64,000 nucleotides of DNA from Nocardioides sp. Its GTDB lineage: Bacteria; Actinomycetota; Actinomycetes; Propionibacteriales; Nocardioidaceae. The notes beneath the pieces were generated by a model. The model was not told the origin of the DNA, did not search any database, and saw only the letters and a program-made list of their open reading frames with translations. Below are positions 1-7,874 of the stretch, piece by piece. Made by a program: the position numbers and the translations under genes. Positions within the stretch are counted from its first letter, which is position 1. Every line of letters starts with the position of its first letter. The stretch is taken from assembly GCF_030655615.1 (NCBI RefSeq), contig NZ_JAURVJ010000044.1, positions 40,501 through 104,500 of the forward strand, read 5' to 3'.

Positions 1-508
1 GGCGGTACCAGGCGCGTCCGCGCTGGTATTCGGGCATGTGGGTGCCGAATTGGTCGGCGGGTGGTGCGGTGGTCATGGGGCTTCCTTTGGTTTGTTCGGA
101 CGTTTCGGTGGGGCGGTGGCGCGGTTTGGTTATCGGCTGGTCGGTGGGTGTTGGGTACCGATGAGGCGGCGGTTGTCCGTAGGCCCGACCGGTTGCTTTC
201 GGACCGGGCGGGAGTGTGCTGGCGTTGTCGCGCAGGTAGGCGCGTTTGCGGTCGACGTTTTGCTCGATTTCGGCGAGGGTTGTCTCGATGAGGCCGGTGA
301 GCCGAGTTGGGTCAGAGCTCGCGACGGCGTGGGCGACGATTCGTCGTGCTGCTTTGAGGTGGCTGGCCGTTTCGTCTAGCCAGTTCTCGTTGTCGTCGTC
401 GAGGGCGATGAGTGCGCGGGTGAGGTGGCATTTGAAGTGGATTCCTGCTCCTGTTGCCCAGTCAGCGGGTACGTATCGGCCGTTTGAGTCTTCTTTGTAA
501 AACCTCAT
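1..508 (-). CDS. Hypothetical protein, 3' end outside window
   Basis: A reading frame with no stop runs from an ATG at 508 down to base 1, at least 169 codons, so the C-terminus lies outside the window. Its start overlaps the stop of the next upstream gene in an ATGA tetranucleotide, which indicates translational coupling. The N-terminal half looks helical and charged (residues 30-110, with a DDDNEN stretch and an EIEQNVDRKRAYL segment). It is followed by a Pro/Thr-rich linker and then a second folded-looking part. An in-frame ATG at 76 is preceded by AAGGAAG, so a shorter product could also be made. I recognise no family. Context suggests it is a late gene of the same transcript as the recombinase/transposase-like genes upstream. 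Confidence 0.6.
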   Translation of the reverse strand, partial: MRFYKEDSNGRYVPADWATGAGIHFKCHLTRALIALDDDNENWLDETASHLKAARRIVAHAVASSDPTRLTGLIETTLAEIEQNVDRKRAYLRDNASTLPPGPKATGRAYGQPPPHRYPTPTDQPITKPRHRPTETSEQTKGSPMTTAPPADQFGTHMPEYQRGRAWYR

Positions 509-879
509 TCGGGGTCTCCGAATACTCCGAGTACGTCGCGGAAGGGTCGGTTGCCGATTCGGGGTTCGACGATGAGTTCGCCGAGGAGCTCTAGGAGGGC
601 GTCGTGGATGCCGTCGAGGACGTTGTTGAGTTCGTCGGGGGTCATTCGGGGGAAGGGCCGGATGATGCGGACGAGTTCTTCGAGGTGGTGTTCGTGGAGG
701 TTGATGTCGTCGTGGGCTTCGGCGATGTCGCGCATGACGGCGATGTAGGCCTGGCCGCGTTCTGCGGGGTGGGTGTAGCCCCAGCGGCCGTGTAGTTCGT
801 GGTGCTGCGGCTGCCTGGGGTTGTTGGCGGGCTGGTCGGCGGGCTGGTCGGCGGGCTGGTCGGGTTCGTGGTTGGTCAT
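505..879 (-). CDS. Hypothetical 124-aa protein with ADQP repeats
   Basis: The start chosen is the ATG at 879, preceded by AAAGAAG at good spacing; the frame is open further upstream but that extension is Arg/Pro-rich and looks non-coding. Residues 7-20 hold three copies of Ala-Asp-Gln-Pro encoded by a 12-bp tandem repeat. The rest is acidic and helical, ending near an RPFRDVLG motif. It overlaps the next gene by ATGA and lies about 220 bp downstream of the transposase-like gene, so it probably belongs to the same element. No function can be assigned from the sequence. Confidence 0.6.
   Translation of the reverse strand: MTNHEPDQPADQPADQPANNPRQPQHHELHGRWGYTHPAERGQAYIAVMRDIAEAHDDINLHEHHLEELVRIIRPFPRMTPDELNNVLDGIHDALLELLGELIVEPRIGNRPFRDVLGVFGDPE
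829..864. repeat. 12-bp tandem repeat, three copies
   Basis: Three head-to-tail copies of GGGCTGGTCGGC (the last ends in G) lie inside the 124-aa gene and encode the ADQP triplet. The unit length is a multiple of three, so copy-number change would keep the frame. Confidence 0.9.
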
Positions 880-940
880 TGGCTTCTTTCTGAGGCGCGG
901 GTTCTGGGTGTGCGGGTGGGTGGTGTTTGGGCGTGCGGGT

Positions 941-995
941 CCCGCCGCCGAGCTGCGCGCGGTGCGGTGCACTTGGCGTGCAGCTCGGCGGTGGG
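941..995. terminator. Long stem-loop between transposase-like gene and small gene
   Basis: The arms 941-956 and 980-995 are complementary over 16 bp (one G-T pair), separated by a 23-nt loop. The structure sits in the 219-bp gap between two minus-strand genes. It has no clear U-tract, so it could be a terminator, an mRNA-processing structure, or an end of a mobile unit. Confidence 0.4.
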
Positions 996-1098
996 GTTGC
1001 GGGGCCCCAGGTGGCTATCGGCCGGTTAGGTCAGTGGCGGCGGCCTGGGGTGCCCTGGTTGTAGGGGCGGGGGTGGCGGTGGTGACTGTTTGGCGGGG

Positions 1099-3270
1099 TC
1101 AGCGGCCCCTTGTGGGGCGGTTGGCGCCGGTTGTGGCGGTGCCGTCGGCGTTGAGGGCGGCGGCTCGTGCCTCGCGGTTGGCTTTGGCGGGTGGGGCGGG
1201 GATGACTCCGCCCTTTGCGGCGACCCTGGCGTCCCAGGACTCCATGACGCGTCGGTTGGTGGTGGCGACGCTCATGGCGATGGCAAGGGCGAAGGGGGCT
1301 GCTTTGCGGGGTGCGATGGCGCCGCGTGAGAGGTTCGCTCCGCCGTGGGGGCGCTTGAGGTAGTTGTTGTATCGCTCGTTGGCTGATCTGGGTGCGGTGT
1401 ACCAGTCCTCGTGTTCCCAGGTGCCGGGCATGAAGTCTTGCCAGGTCTTGAAGACGTCGAGGGGGATGTTGACGCGCATTTTTCCGCTGTCGTTGGAGCA
1501 GCAGGCGGGCCTCTTGTCGAGTGGGAGGTCGACGGGTGGGGCGGGGATTGCGGGGAGGTGGGCGAGGGCGGGGTCGGCGAAGTCGTCGAAGATGCGGCAG
1601 CGTGCGGTGCCTTGGATGGCGGGGCAGATGACGGTGACGCGCATGACGTTGTCGGGTGTGGGTGTGGGGACGCCGGGGTGGGTTTTGCGTTGGCCGCCGC
1701 GTGGGCGGTTGGCGTGTTCTTCGGGTCGTCCGTGGGTGGGCATGGTGGCGGCGGTGATGCGTCGCTCGAGCTTGGCGTGGGCGTCGAGTTCGGGTCCGGG
1801 GAGGAAGTTGCCGTCGTCGTCCTTGGGGATGCGGGGCTTGGTCTTCTCGAGCCATTTGCGGCTTTCGCCGGGGCAGAGGGGTCGGCCGTTGTAGATGTGG
1901 ATGCCGGGGGTGCGCTCGCCGTCGGGGTGGTTGATGGCTCCGACCTCGAAGAGGACGCGGCGGTCTTTGCGGTACTCCATGACCATGCCGTAGTGGCGTG
2001 CGTGGAGCTGGCGGTTGAGGTTGACCGCTTCGGTGTAGCCGCCGTCGACGATGACGTATTGGTTGCGGTTGGAAGGTCTTGGTGCGCGCAGCCGGTTGGT
2101 GTCGATGGCGTCCATGACGGTAAGGGCGGCTGAGCCGAGTCCGCCGGTGGGGTGGTGGATGCTGGCGGCGAGGCACAGGTCTGGGTTGGCGTGGGCCTGG
2201 TCGGGTCGGGATGCGGCGATGCCGAGGGTGACGCCGACGACGGCGGGTGCCATGCCTTTGTGCTGTCGGCTCTTGGCGTGGACTCGTGCGATTTGGTTGC
2301 CTGGTGCGGCGCCCTTGGGGAGGTCGCCGAGGCCGACTACGGCGTGGGTTTCGTCGATGGCGACGTGACCGTGGTGGTTGGCGAGGATCCCTTCGTGGAG
2401 GGGTGTGCCGGGGTGGCGCCGGTCGTTTTCGTGGTGGACGCTGGCGCCGATGATGGCGTTGAGGACCGCCCACTTGAGTTGGCGCTTGGGGATGAGGTCG
2501 GGGTGGGCTGCGGCCCTGGCGACTTCGGTGCGGCTGGGTCGGTCGGTTCCGCGATGGTTGGCGACGATGGGGGTGTCGTCCATGGCGGCGAAGGCTCGCT
2601 GGAACTCTTGCCAGATGCGCTGGTATTCGGCCTTGTTGGCTCGGACGGCCCGGTTGATGTCGGCGTTGGTGACGGGCTGGCCGGGCTTGGGGACTGGTCG
2701 GGCCATGGCGGCGAGGCGTTCGGGGGTGCGGAGGTGGGCGAGGCCGATGGCTGCCATCTGGGCGGGGGTGTAGCGGACCCAGAGGGTGTCGAAGAGTTCT
2801 TTGAGGGAGAACGGCCGGTGGCTGGCGACCATCTCGTACTGGGCGCACAAGAACCCGTGGACGGTGTAGGCGCCGGGTGGGGCTTGGTCGACTTCGACGC
2901 CTGCGCGGTCGGGGTCGTCGGGGTTGGTCGCGTTGCTGACGGTGCTTACCGGCTTGGGAGCGGTCGGCTGAGGCAGGTCGCCCAGGTCCTCCGGGTGACG
3001 CAGGTCGTCCGGGCCCTCCGGGTGACGCAGGTCGTCCGGGGCGTCCGGGTCGGTCGAGTCGTGCGGGTCGGTCGGGGCGTCCGGGTCGTCCAGGTCGTCC
3101 CAGTCGGCCGGGCCGTCCGGGCTATCCGCACCGTTCGGGGCGGGGATGGGCCCTGGGACCTGTCCGAGGAGCTCGGGGACCCGGGCGTGGGCCATGACAG
3201 CGACGGCGTCGGCGAGGAGTGCGTCGGTGTCGTGGTCGGAGACGTGGGTGGCGATGGTGTGGATGCTCAT
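1099..3270 (-). CDS. DDE-type transposase-like protein
   Basis: A 723-aa product. Residues 45-125 form an acidic Asp/Pro-rich linker with DNA-level repeats. The rest carries what looks like an RNase-H-fold transposase core: an IDETH motif (Asp ~306), an IVDGGYT motif (Asp ~409) and a late RSANERYNNYLK motif (Glu ~632). The last resembles the conserved region around the third catalytic residue of IS4/IS1182-type transposases. The start overlaps the stop of the recombinase-like gene by one base (TGATG), so the two are probably translated together. It is longer than ordinary IS transposases and I see no inverted repeats immediately flanking it. It is probably part of a three-gene mobile module, but catalytic competence is inferred only from motif spacing. 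Confidence 0.6.
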   Translation of the reverse strand: MSIHTIATHVSDHDTDALLADAVAVMAHARVPELLGQVPGPIPAPNGADSPDGPADWDDLDDPDAPTDPHDSTDPDAPDDLRHPEGPDDLRHPEDLGDLPQPTAPKPVSTVSNATNPDDPDRAGVEVDQAPPGAYTVHGFLCAQYEMVASHRPFSLKELFDTLWVRYTPAQMAAIGLAHLRTPERLAAMARPVPKPGQPVTNADINRAVRANKAEYQRIWQEFQRAFAAMDDTPIVANHRGTDRPSRTEVARAAAHPDLIPKRQLKWAVLNAIIGASVHHENDRRHPGTPLHEGILANHHGHVAIDETHAVVGLGDLPKGAAPGNQIARVHAKSRQHKGMAPAVVGVTLGIAASRPDQAHANPDLCLAASIHHPTGGLGSAALTVMDAIDTNRLRAPRPSNRNQYVIVDGGYTEAVNLNRQLHARHYGMVMEYRKDRRVLFEVGAINHPDGERTPGIHIYNGRPLCPGESRKWLEKTKPRIPKDDDGNFLPGPELDAHAKLERRITAATMPTHGRPEEHANRPRGGQRKTHPGVPTPTPDNVMRVTVICPAIQGTARCRIFDDFADPALAHLPAIPAPPVDLPLDKRPACCSNDSGKMRVNIPLDVFKTWQDFMPGTWEHEDWYTAPRSANERYNNYLKRPHGGANLSRGAIAPRKAAPFALAIAMSVATTNRRVMESWDARVAAKGGVIPAPPAKANREARAAALNADGTATTGANRPTRGR

Positions 3271-4601
3271 CAGGCCACCTGCGCCCGGTTGTAGGCCGCG
3301 TCGAAGCACCGGTAGGTGTCGTCGCTGCTGAGGTGCGGCATGTGAACCAGCAGGTCGGAGGGGAGGTTTGAGTCCTTGCCGATGCCTGCGACCTGGCTGA
3401 CCGCGTTGTAGGGGATCCCTGCGACAAGGGCCTGGGTGAGCCAGGTGTGACGCGCCCGGGCGGCCTTGAAGTCAGCGAAGACGGTGCTGCGGGCCCGCAT
3501 CTTCGGCACGAGCGATGAGATGGCGTCTGCACGGTCGGCGAGGAACGTGGGACGGAACAGGTAGTCGTCGAACCGCAGTTCGCGGCTGCGGGTCAGGAGC
3601 CACTGGCCGTACTGGCCGTAGACCGGGACGTGGCGGACCCACATGCCGCCGCTGATCACTTCGAGGACGACACGGCGGCCGACCTGGGTGACCTGGCGGG
3701 CCTTGAAGGCGTGCACCTCGTCGCTTCGGATGCCGCCGCCGAAGGTCAAGGAGAGAAGCGACCGCGATTCGGCCCCGACCCAGTCGTCGATGGCGCAGGC
3801 CGCGGTCCACATGCGGTCTCGTGAGCGGCTGCTGTAGGGCGCGCTGGCTGCCTTGCGGGTCCCTCGACGTCGGGGGGTTCCCTGGCGGGCCAGGCGACGA
3901 AGTTGGGAGGCGTAGGTGTCTCGGGTCTGGTCGGTGACGCCGCTCTTCTCGAAGTTGAGGTAGTCGGCGAGGGCGTCCTCGTTGAGGTCGCGGTCGGGCC
4001 TGAAGGTCGAGTCGGGGGTGTTGTGAAGGCACCACCGCGCGAACGAGGTTCCGATCGTCATCATCGAACGGTCCGAGACGAAGGAGGTGAAGGAGACCTG
4101 GCAGATCAGTTCGATGACGGTGGCCTTCACGGCGGCGACGTCGTGCTTCGGGCCTTCGGGAAACATGGCTTGGAGAGCTGCTCGACGGACGTCGTCACCG
4201 ACGGTGTCGCCCTCGGTCAGGAGCCGGAACTCGGCAGCCTGAGTGCTGGAACCGGCGGCGGTGTCGGTCCGGCCGATCTGTGCCGCCGGTGGGGTGGTGC
4301 CGTGCTCGGTCGTGGCGGTCACGGCTCCGGGTGTCGCCACGGCGGTCGTCCCGGCGGTCGTCCCGGCGGTCGCCCCGGCGGTCGCCGTGTTGGAGGTGTG
4401 GGCTGGGAGGACGACGTCGCCGGAGCCTTCTCGGCCTGTGTTCGATGCCGCCGTCGTGGGCGAGGGGCGATCCGTGGGGGGTGTCGCCACGCTTGAGGCG
4501 GAGGCGGATGCGGCTGCTGCTCGGGCGCGAATCATGGGGTCGTCTGCGTCGCGCTGAGCGATCTGGGCCGGGGTGAGGCGCTTGCGTGCGTTCTTGGTCA
4601 T
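3270..4601 (-). CDS. Tyrosine-recombinase-like protein
   Basis: 443 aa. The first ~115 residues are low-complexity (Ala/Thr/Pro-rich, with GTTAGTTA repeats encoded by a 12-bp tandem repeat near 4340-4387). The C-terminal half resembles the phage-integrase fold. It has a GGGIRSDEVHAFK segment like the box-I Arg region, an ARARHTWLTQALVAGI segment like box II, and a Tyr near the end (DDTYRCF). The normal His-x-x-Arg and Gly-His signatures are degenerate, so this is either a divergent recombinase or a DNA-binding relative. It overlaps the upstream small gene by ATGA and the downstream DDE-like gene by one base. A recombinase-like and a transposase-like protein in one operon is unusual. Confidence 0.55.
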   Translation of the reverse strand: MTKNARKRLTPAQIAQRDADDPMIRARAAAASASASSVATPPTDRPSPTTAASNTGREGSGDVVLPAHTSNTATAGATAGTTAGTTAVATPGAVTATTEHGTTPPAAQIGRTDTAAGSSTQAAEFRLLTEGDTVGDDVRRAALQAMFPEGPKHDVAAVKATVIELICQVSFTSFVSDRSMMTIGTSFARWCLHNTPDSTFRPDRDLNEDALADYLNFEKSGVTDQTRDTYASQLRRLARQGTPRRRGTRKAASAPYSSRSRDRMWTAACAIDDWVGAESRSLLSLTFGGGIRSDEVHAFKARQVTQVGRRVVLEVISGGMWVRHVPVYGQYGQWLLTRSRELRFDDYLFRPTFLADRADAISSLVPKMRARSTVFADFKAARARHTWLTQALVAGIPYNAVSQVAGIGKDSNLPSDLLVHMPHLSSDDTYRCFDAAYNRAQVA

Positions 4602-4909
4602 CGCAGGTCCCCATCGCTGGCAACGGGCGAGCCGTGTCCGAGGTCCGCGAGGTACGCCAGGTACTCGAGGCGCTGCTCGTCGGTCGCCGCTGAACCCGTC
4701 ACGAGGGTGGCGATCCGGGAGAGTTGGTTGCGCCTGGCTCGGCTTACGGTCTGTGCGGCGGGGGGTTCTGCGGACTGCTTGGCCTTGGAGGCGTCGTAGT
4801 CGTCGAGGACGTCCAGGATGAAGCCGGTTGCGGCCAGGGCGTCCAATACGTCGCGGTGCGACCTGTCGACGTTGACCGGCAGAGTCTGTGGAGCGAGAGT
4901 TGTACTCAT
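4598..4909 (-). CDS. Small protein heading the recombinase/transposase operon
   Basis: 103 aa, no recognised family. It is mostly helical, with a basic segment (VSRARRNQLSRIATL) in the middle and an acidic C-terminus. It is the first gene of a three-gene unit joined by an ATGA overlap to the recombinase-like gene and lies just downstream of the 30-bp palindrome at 5041-5070. Position and size would fit an accessory DNA-binding or directionality factor, but that is inference. Confidence 0.6.
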   Translation of the reverse strand: MSTTLAPQTLPVNVDRSHRDVLDALAATGFILDVLDDYDASKAKQSAEPPAAQTVSRARRNQLSRIATLVTGSAATDEQRLEYLAYLADLGHGSPVASDGDLR

Positions 4910-5040
4910 CGAAGCGGTTTCCTAGTTCTGTTTCGGTGGATCCCGGTCCTGGTAAGGCCGGGGTGCAACTTCGGGCAGGCGCGCTGATGCGCCGGTCCGG
5001 GGAGGCGGTCGCCGCGTCAACGGCGGCCGTCTCCTTCGCA

Positions 5041-5070
5041 CCACGATGTAACGGATCCGCTACATCGTGG
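5041..5070. promoter_or_regulatory. 30-bp near-perfect palindrome
   Basis: The left arm CCACGATGTA and right arm TACATCGTGG are exact reverse complements. The 10-bp centre (ACGGATCCGC) is palindromic except for one pair, so 28 of 30 positions are symmetric. It lies 130 bp upstream of the recombinase/transposase operon in a 610-bp stretch without a convincing gene. It could be an operator, a recombination core or an element end. Confidence 0.6.
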
Positions 5071-5259
5071 ATGGCGGGTCACAGGCGGGTCAAGCAACCA
5101 CAGACCTGTTATTCGCCCAGCGCACACGTCGTCACCTCGACGTCTGCCCCGTGTCGGCCAGCAGATCCGGCCGGTGACCCGGACCTGCTTGCGGCGACAT
5201 GGGTAAGCCTGCAGCATCGGACGGCCACCGTGCATGAGCTCAAGACCCGACCGTGGCGA

Positions 5260-5428
5260 CACGAATCCGACACCAATCCGGCGCGAGTTCGCGCTGACAT
5301 CCCGCCCTCGTCGGCGCGCGGCCGAACACGGGCGCAACCGCCCGCATTCACGGCGCCCAACCGGCCCGGACGGAACCCGCCGCACGAATAGACGGCGAGA
5401 CGCCGCACGAATACGACGCGAATTCGCG
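5260..5428. repeat. Iteron-like short repeats
   Basis: CACGAAT occurs at 5260, 5383 and 5406; the last two are within GCCGCACGAATA direct repeats 23 bp apart. Two palindromic blocks accompany them: CGCGAATTCGCG (5417-5428, perfect) and CGCGAGTTCGCG (5282-5293, one mismatch). They lie between the 30-bp palindrome and the next plus-strand gene, as expected for a protein-binding array such as an accessory recombination site, origin or operator. This is inference from the pattern alone. Confidence 0.45.
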
Positions 5429-5520
5429 ACACTTACGTCCGGGGCCAGAACCCCGATTACGCGTCCGAAGATCCGGCCAAACGACGTGGCCGATCGCCCC
5501 GCTTCACCACAGGAGTGAGC

Positions 5521-6027
5521 ATGCTTCCCCCCGGCGTCACCTACGACAAGGCCAGACACCCACCCGAGTCAGCCCCCATCGGGGAGCAGCAACTGATCAC
5601 CGCACCGGACGCCGGGCTCAAACGCCGACGAGCAGCCGACGGCACCCCCTACTGCGCCTGCTGCGACGACACCCTGCTCCCCTCCAAAGGGCCCGGACGC
5701 CCCCGCGCCACCTGCGGGGCCTGCACCGAAGACCGCCGCAGAGCCAGGGACACCGCCTACAACGACCGCAAGCAAGCCGAAAGAGCCGCCCGGTCCTCAG
5801 GCGGCCAACCCCACGTCGGCCTCACCCGGGCCGACGTCCAAGAACTCTCCACCCTCATCGACCAACTCTCACTCGCCGTCGGACGGTCCTCGACCCACTT
5901 CCAGTCACAACACGAAGGCACCTGGCAACACGCACTCCTGCTTTGCTCCAAAGACCTCGTCGCCTGGCGCGAAAGCGCCCTCCCACCCGTCGTCACCCGC
6001 CGATACGAAAACACCGACACCGACTGA
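5521..6027 (+). CDS. Zinc-ribbon-like hypothetical protein
   Basis: 168 aa from an ATG with AGGAG five bases upstream; a GTG two codons earlier is an alternative. Residues 40-70 have two CxxC pairs (CACC and CGAC) spaced like a small zinc ribbon, followed by a basic stretch (EDRRRARDTAYNDRKQ). The C-terminal half is helical. It is divergent from the recombinase/transposase operon across the palindrome/iteron region. Small zinc-ribbon proteins of this kind are common in actinobacterial mobile elements, but I cannot assign a role. Confidence 0.6.
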   Translation: MLPPGVTYDKARHPPESAPIGEQQLITAPDAGLKRRRAADGTPYCACCDDTLLPSKGPGRPRATCGACTEDRRRARDTAYNDRKQAERAARSSGGQPHVGLTRADVQELSTLIDQLSLAVGRSSTHFQSQHEGTWQHALLLCSKDLVAWRESALPPVVTRRYENTDTD

Positions 6028-6280
6028 CCCTCAGCACCACGCGAGGTCGATTGCTCAACACGGCGGGTGCCCCCCGACGTCAATACGACCACCAAGGCGC
6101 CCAACCGCGACATGTGGTCGACGAGCAGCAGCGGGATCGACCCATTGCGCCCTGCGACGTCCACTCATGAGTGACGTCGCGGCCCGAAGGTCTGCGGTTA
6201 GCACGTCGTGTCGTTTGCGGCCTATCCCCCGACCTCACTCCTCGGTTGGGCTTCGACCCCTCGCACACCGCCGAGGTAAC

Positions 6281-7126
6281 TCAGGTGTCGGCGTCCCGCC
6301 GCAACTGTTGACGTCTTTCAATCTCCGAAGGCAACTTGGCTCGGCACTCGCAGCCCTCGCCGAGCGAACAACCCATCGAATGGAACGGGACGTCGAGTTC
6401 GTCCCAGCAGCGAAGCCGGAACCTCGGGCCGGGACCTTCGTCCTCGCTCAGCGGACCACCTACGACCGCAGCACCCGGCCACTTGGCGACCACATGGCGC
6501 ATGAGGAAGAACGCGACTACCTGGTGGCGGCAGTGCGGATCGTCGTTGACCCGGATCATGTCCAAGCTGACTTGCGGAGGTGAAGCCTTTAAATGTCGGA
6601 GCCCAAGAGACACTGATCCCAGCGAATGCCCCGCCCGCATGCAGTGGAGGACCTGCCTCGCGCTCCCCCGCGTCTGCGTCACCGGCGCCCAGTCGGCCTC
6701 AAACTCAAACGCGTCGTACAGAGATGGCGCATCGCCAGGCTGGAATCCAGGAAGCCCGAGGCGCACGCGCGCCGTCTCGGCCGCTACAGGTCCCGCTTCG
6801 CCCAACTCGGACGGGGCATGTTTGTTGGTGGGCCTGGGGAGGCCAGTCTGAGCGGACCAGGACTCCGCTTCAGCGGTACGAAGGTTCGAGTGTCGCAGGG
6901 GGTGCCGTCCGTTCACGGCGCGTGCGAGGTCCGTTGCGAAGCCATGGCGGCGGCTGTCCGGTCGAGTCCAGATGATGCGTATCGGCGATTCGTCTTCGAA
7001 CGCTGAAGTAAGCCACGTCAGTACGCATGCAACGCGTCCGTGCGAGATCAGGACCGCCCCGTCATCCCCGTAAATCAACGACTTCACGAAGCGGACGTCG
7101 AGACCGGGATTCACGTGCCCAGTCAA
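6281..7126 (-). CDS. GNAT-like hypothetical protein
   Basis: About 281 aa; the start is uncertain (TTG at 7126, GTG at 7114 in frame, neither with a good ribosome-binding site). Residues 45-75 contain RIIWTRPDSRRHGFATDLA, resembling the acetyl-CoA-binding Arg-x-x-Gly-x-Gly/Ala loop of GNAT acetyltransferases. The C-terminal half has a second alpha/beta segment and a Cys-rich end (CSLGEGCECRAKL). It could be a tandem or degenerate GNAT protein. It stands apart from its neighbours with ~250 bp of apparently non-coding DNA downstream. Confidence 0.45.
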   Translation of the reverse strand: MTGHVNPGLDVRFVKSLIYGDDGAVLISHGRVACVLTWLTSAFEDESPIRIIWTRPDSRRHGFATDLARAVNGRHPLRHSNLRTAEAESWSAQTGLPRPTNKHAPSELGEAGPVAAETARVRLGLPGFQPGDAPSLYDAFEFEADWAPVTQTRGSARQVLHCMRAGHSLGSVSLGLRHLKASPPQVSLDMIRVNDDPHCRHQVVAFFLMRHVVAKWPGAAVVGGPLSEDEGPGPRFRLRCWDELDVPFHSMGCSLGEGCECRAKLPSEIERRQQLRRDADT

Positions 7127-7171
7127 TCAGAATGAACGACCGCGCCACGGCCGTGCTCGACGACGACAGGC

Positions 7172-7819
7172 TCATATGGACGGTGTGTACAGCTCCAACT
7201 GAAGCTCGCGGGCATCGATGACCCATTCATCCTCAGCACGAGTGTTGTAGCGGGCCAGCACCAGTTGCGGAGGGACGACCGTCGTCCAAACCCCGCCACG
7301 GCTTGCGCCTGCCGTGGCACCAGCAAAGTCAGCGGCAACATGAATGTCGGTCGTCCAGGCCAACCCACGGGCACGTTCAGTCGGTGCTCCACGCCAGACC
7401 TGTGTGGGCGAGGTCGGCTGCTCGAACGGCTCGTCGGGGTCGCATGTGAAACCGACGACCCTGAACGCCGCCACCCAGTCGTCGGTACCGATCGCTGCCT
7501 CCGGCGAGTTGTCCAGGCTCCAAGCCCTAGACAGCGCCCTATCAGCCGCGCGAGGCGCCAGGCAACGTTCAGAGACAGCGGTCAGAGCGATCGTCCGGCA
7601 CGCATTGAGCCATCCAGATTGTGCGCTGTCGTCCTCGCTGCGTTGCGGGACCCCGTCGAGGACTTCGTCGAAGAGCCATTCATCCTTTGCGCCGAAGGAC
7701 CGTGATCCGGCGGCCTGCCTGAGAATCCGATCCAGGAACTGCTGCTCCTCCGGGAGCAGTTCGAATGACGGCACGGCTGATCGTAGGGCGACAGACCCGG
7801 GCGCCACGGCAACGGGCAC
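7172..7819 (-). CDS. ADP-ribosyltransferase-like protein
   Basis: 215 aa, GTG start. The C-terminal 90 residues follow the outline of an R-S-E class ADP-ribosyltransferase: VWRGAP (Arg), RGLAWTTDIHVAADFA (the S-T-S strand, here W-T-T) and EDEWVIDAREL (an ExE-like motif before a final strand). The N-terminal half is helical. Small single-domain proteins of this outline occur in actinobacteria and phages and are usually annotated as hypothetical. Substrate is unknown; a toxin or defence role is possible but unproven. Confidence 0.45.
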   Translation of the reverse strand: MPVAVAPGSVALRSAVPSFELLPEEQQFLDRILRQAAGSRSFGAKDEWLFDEVLDGVPQRSEDDSAQSGWLNACRTIALTAVSERCLAPRAADRALSRAWSLDNSPEAAIGTDDWVAAFRVVGFTCDPDEPFEQPTSPTQVWRGAPTERARGLAWTTDIHVAADFAGATAGASRGGVWTTVVPPQLVLARYNTRAEDEWVIDARELQLELYTPSI

Positions 7820-7874
7820 GGGTGTCAGCGGTCAGCACGCTGACTTCTGTCGACGTCCTGTGGATGCTGCGACG

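Noticed and set aside
1031..2848. A 605-codon minus-strand frame and 380-codon plus-strand frame over the transposase-like gene
   Set aside because: Both are Arg/Pro- or Gly/Val-rich shadow frames without any start signal; the overlapping 723-aa product has recognisable D-D-E motifs.
4340..4387. Regular repeats in the recombinase-like gene as a CRISPR or iteron
   Set aside because: It is a coding 12-bp tandem repeat (GTCGTCCCGGCG-type) that encodes Gly-Thr-Thr-Ala repeats; no spacers.
5041..5070. Palindrome as a simple transcription terminator
   Set aside because: No U-tract on either side and no gene ends within 100 bp; symmetry with few mismatches fits a protein-binding or recombination site better.
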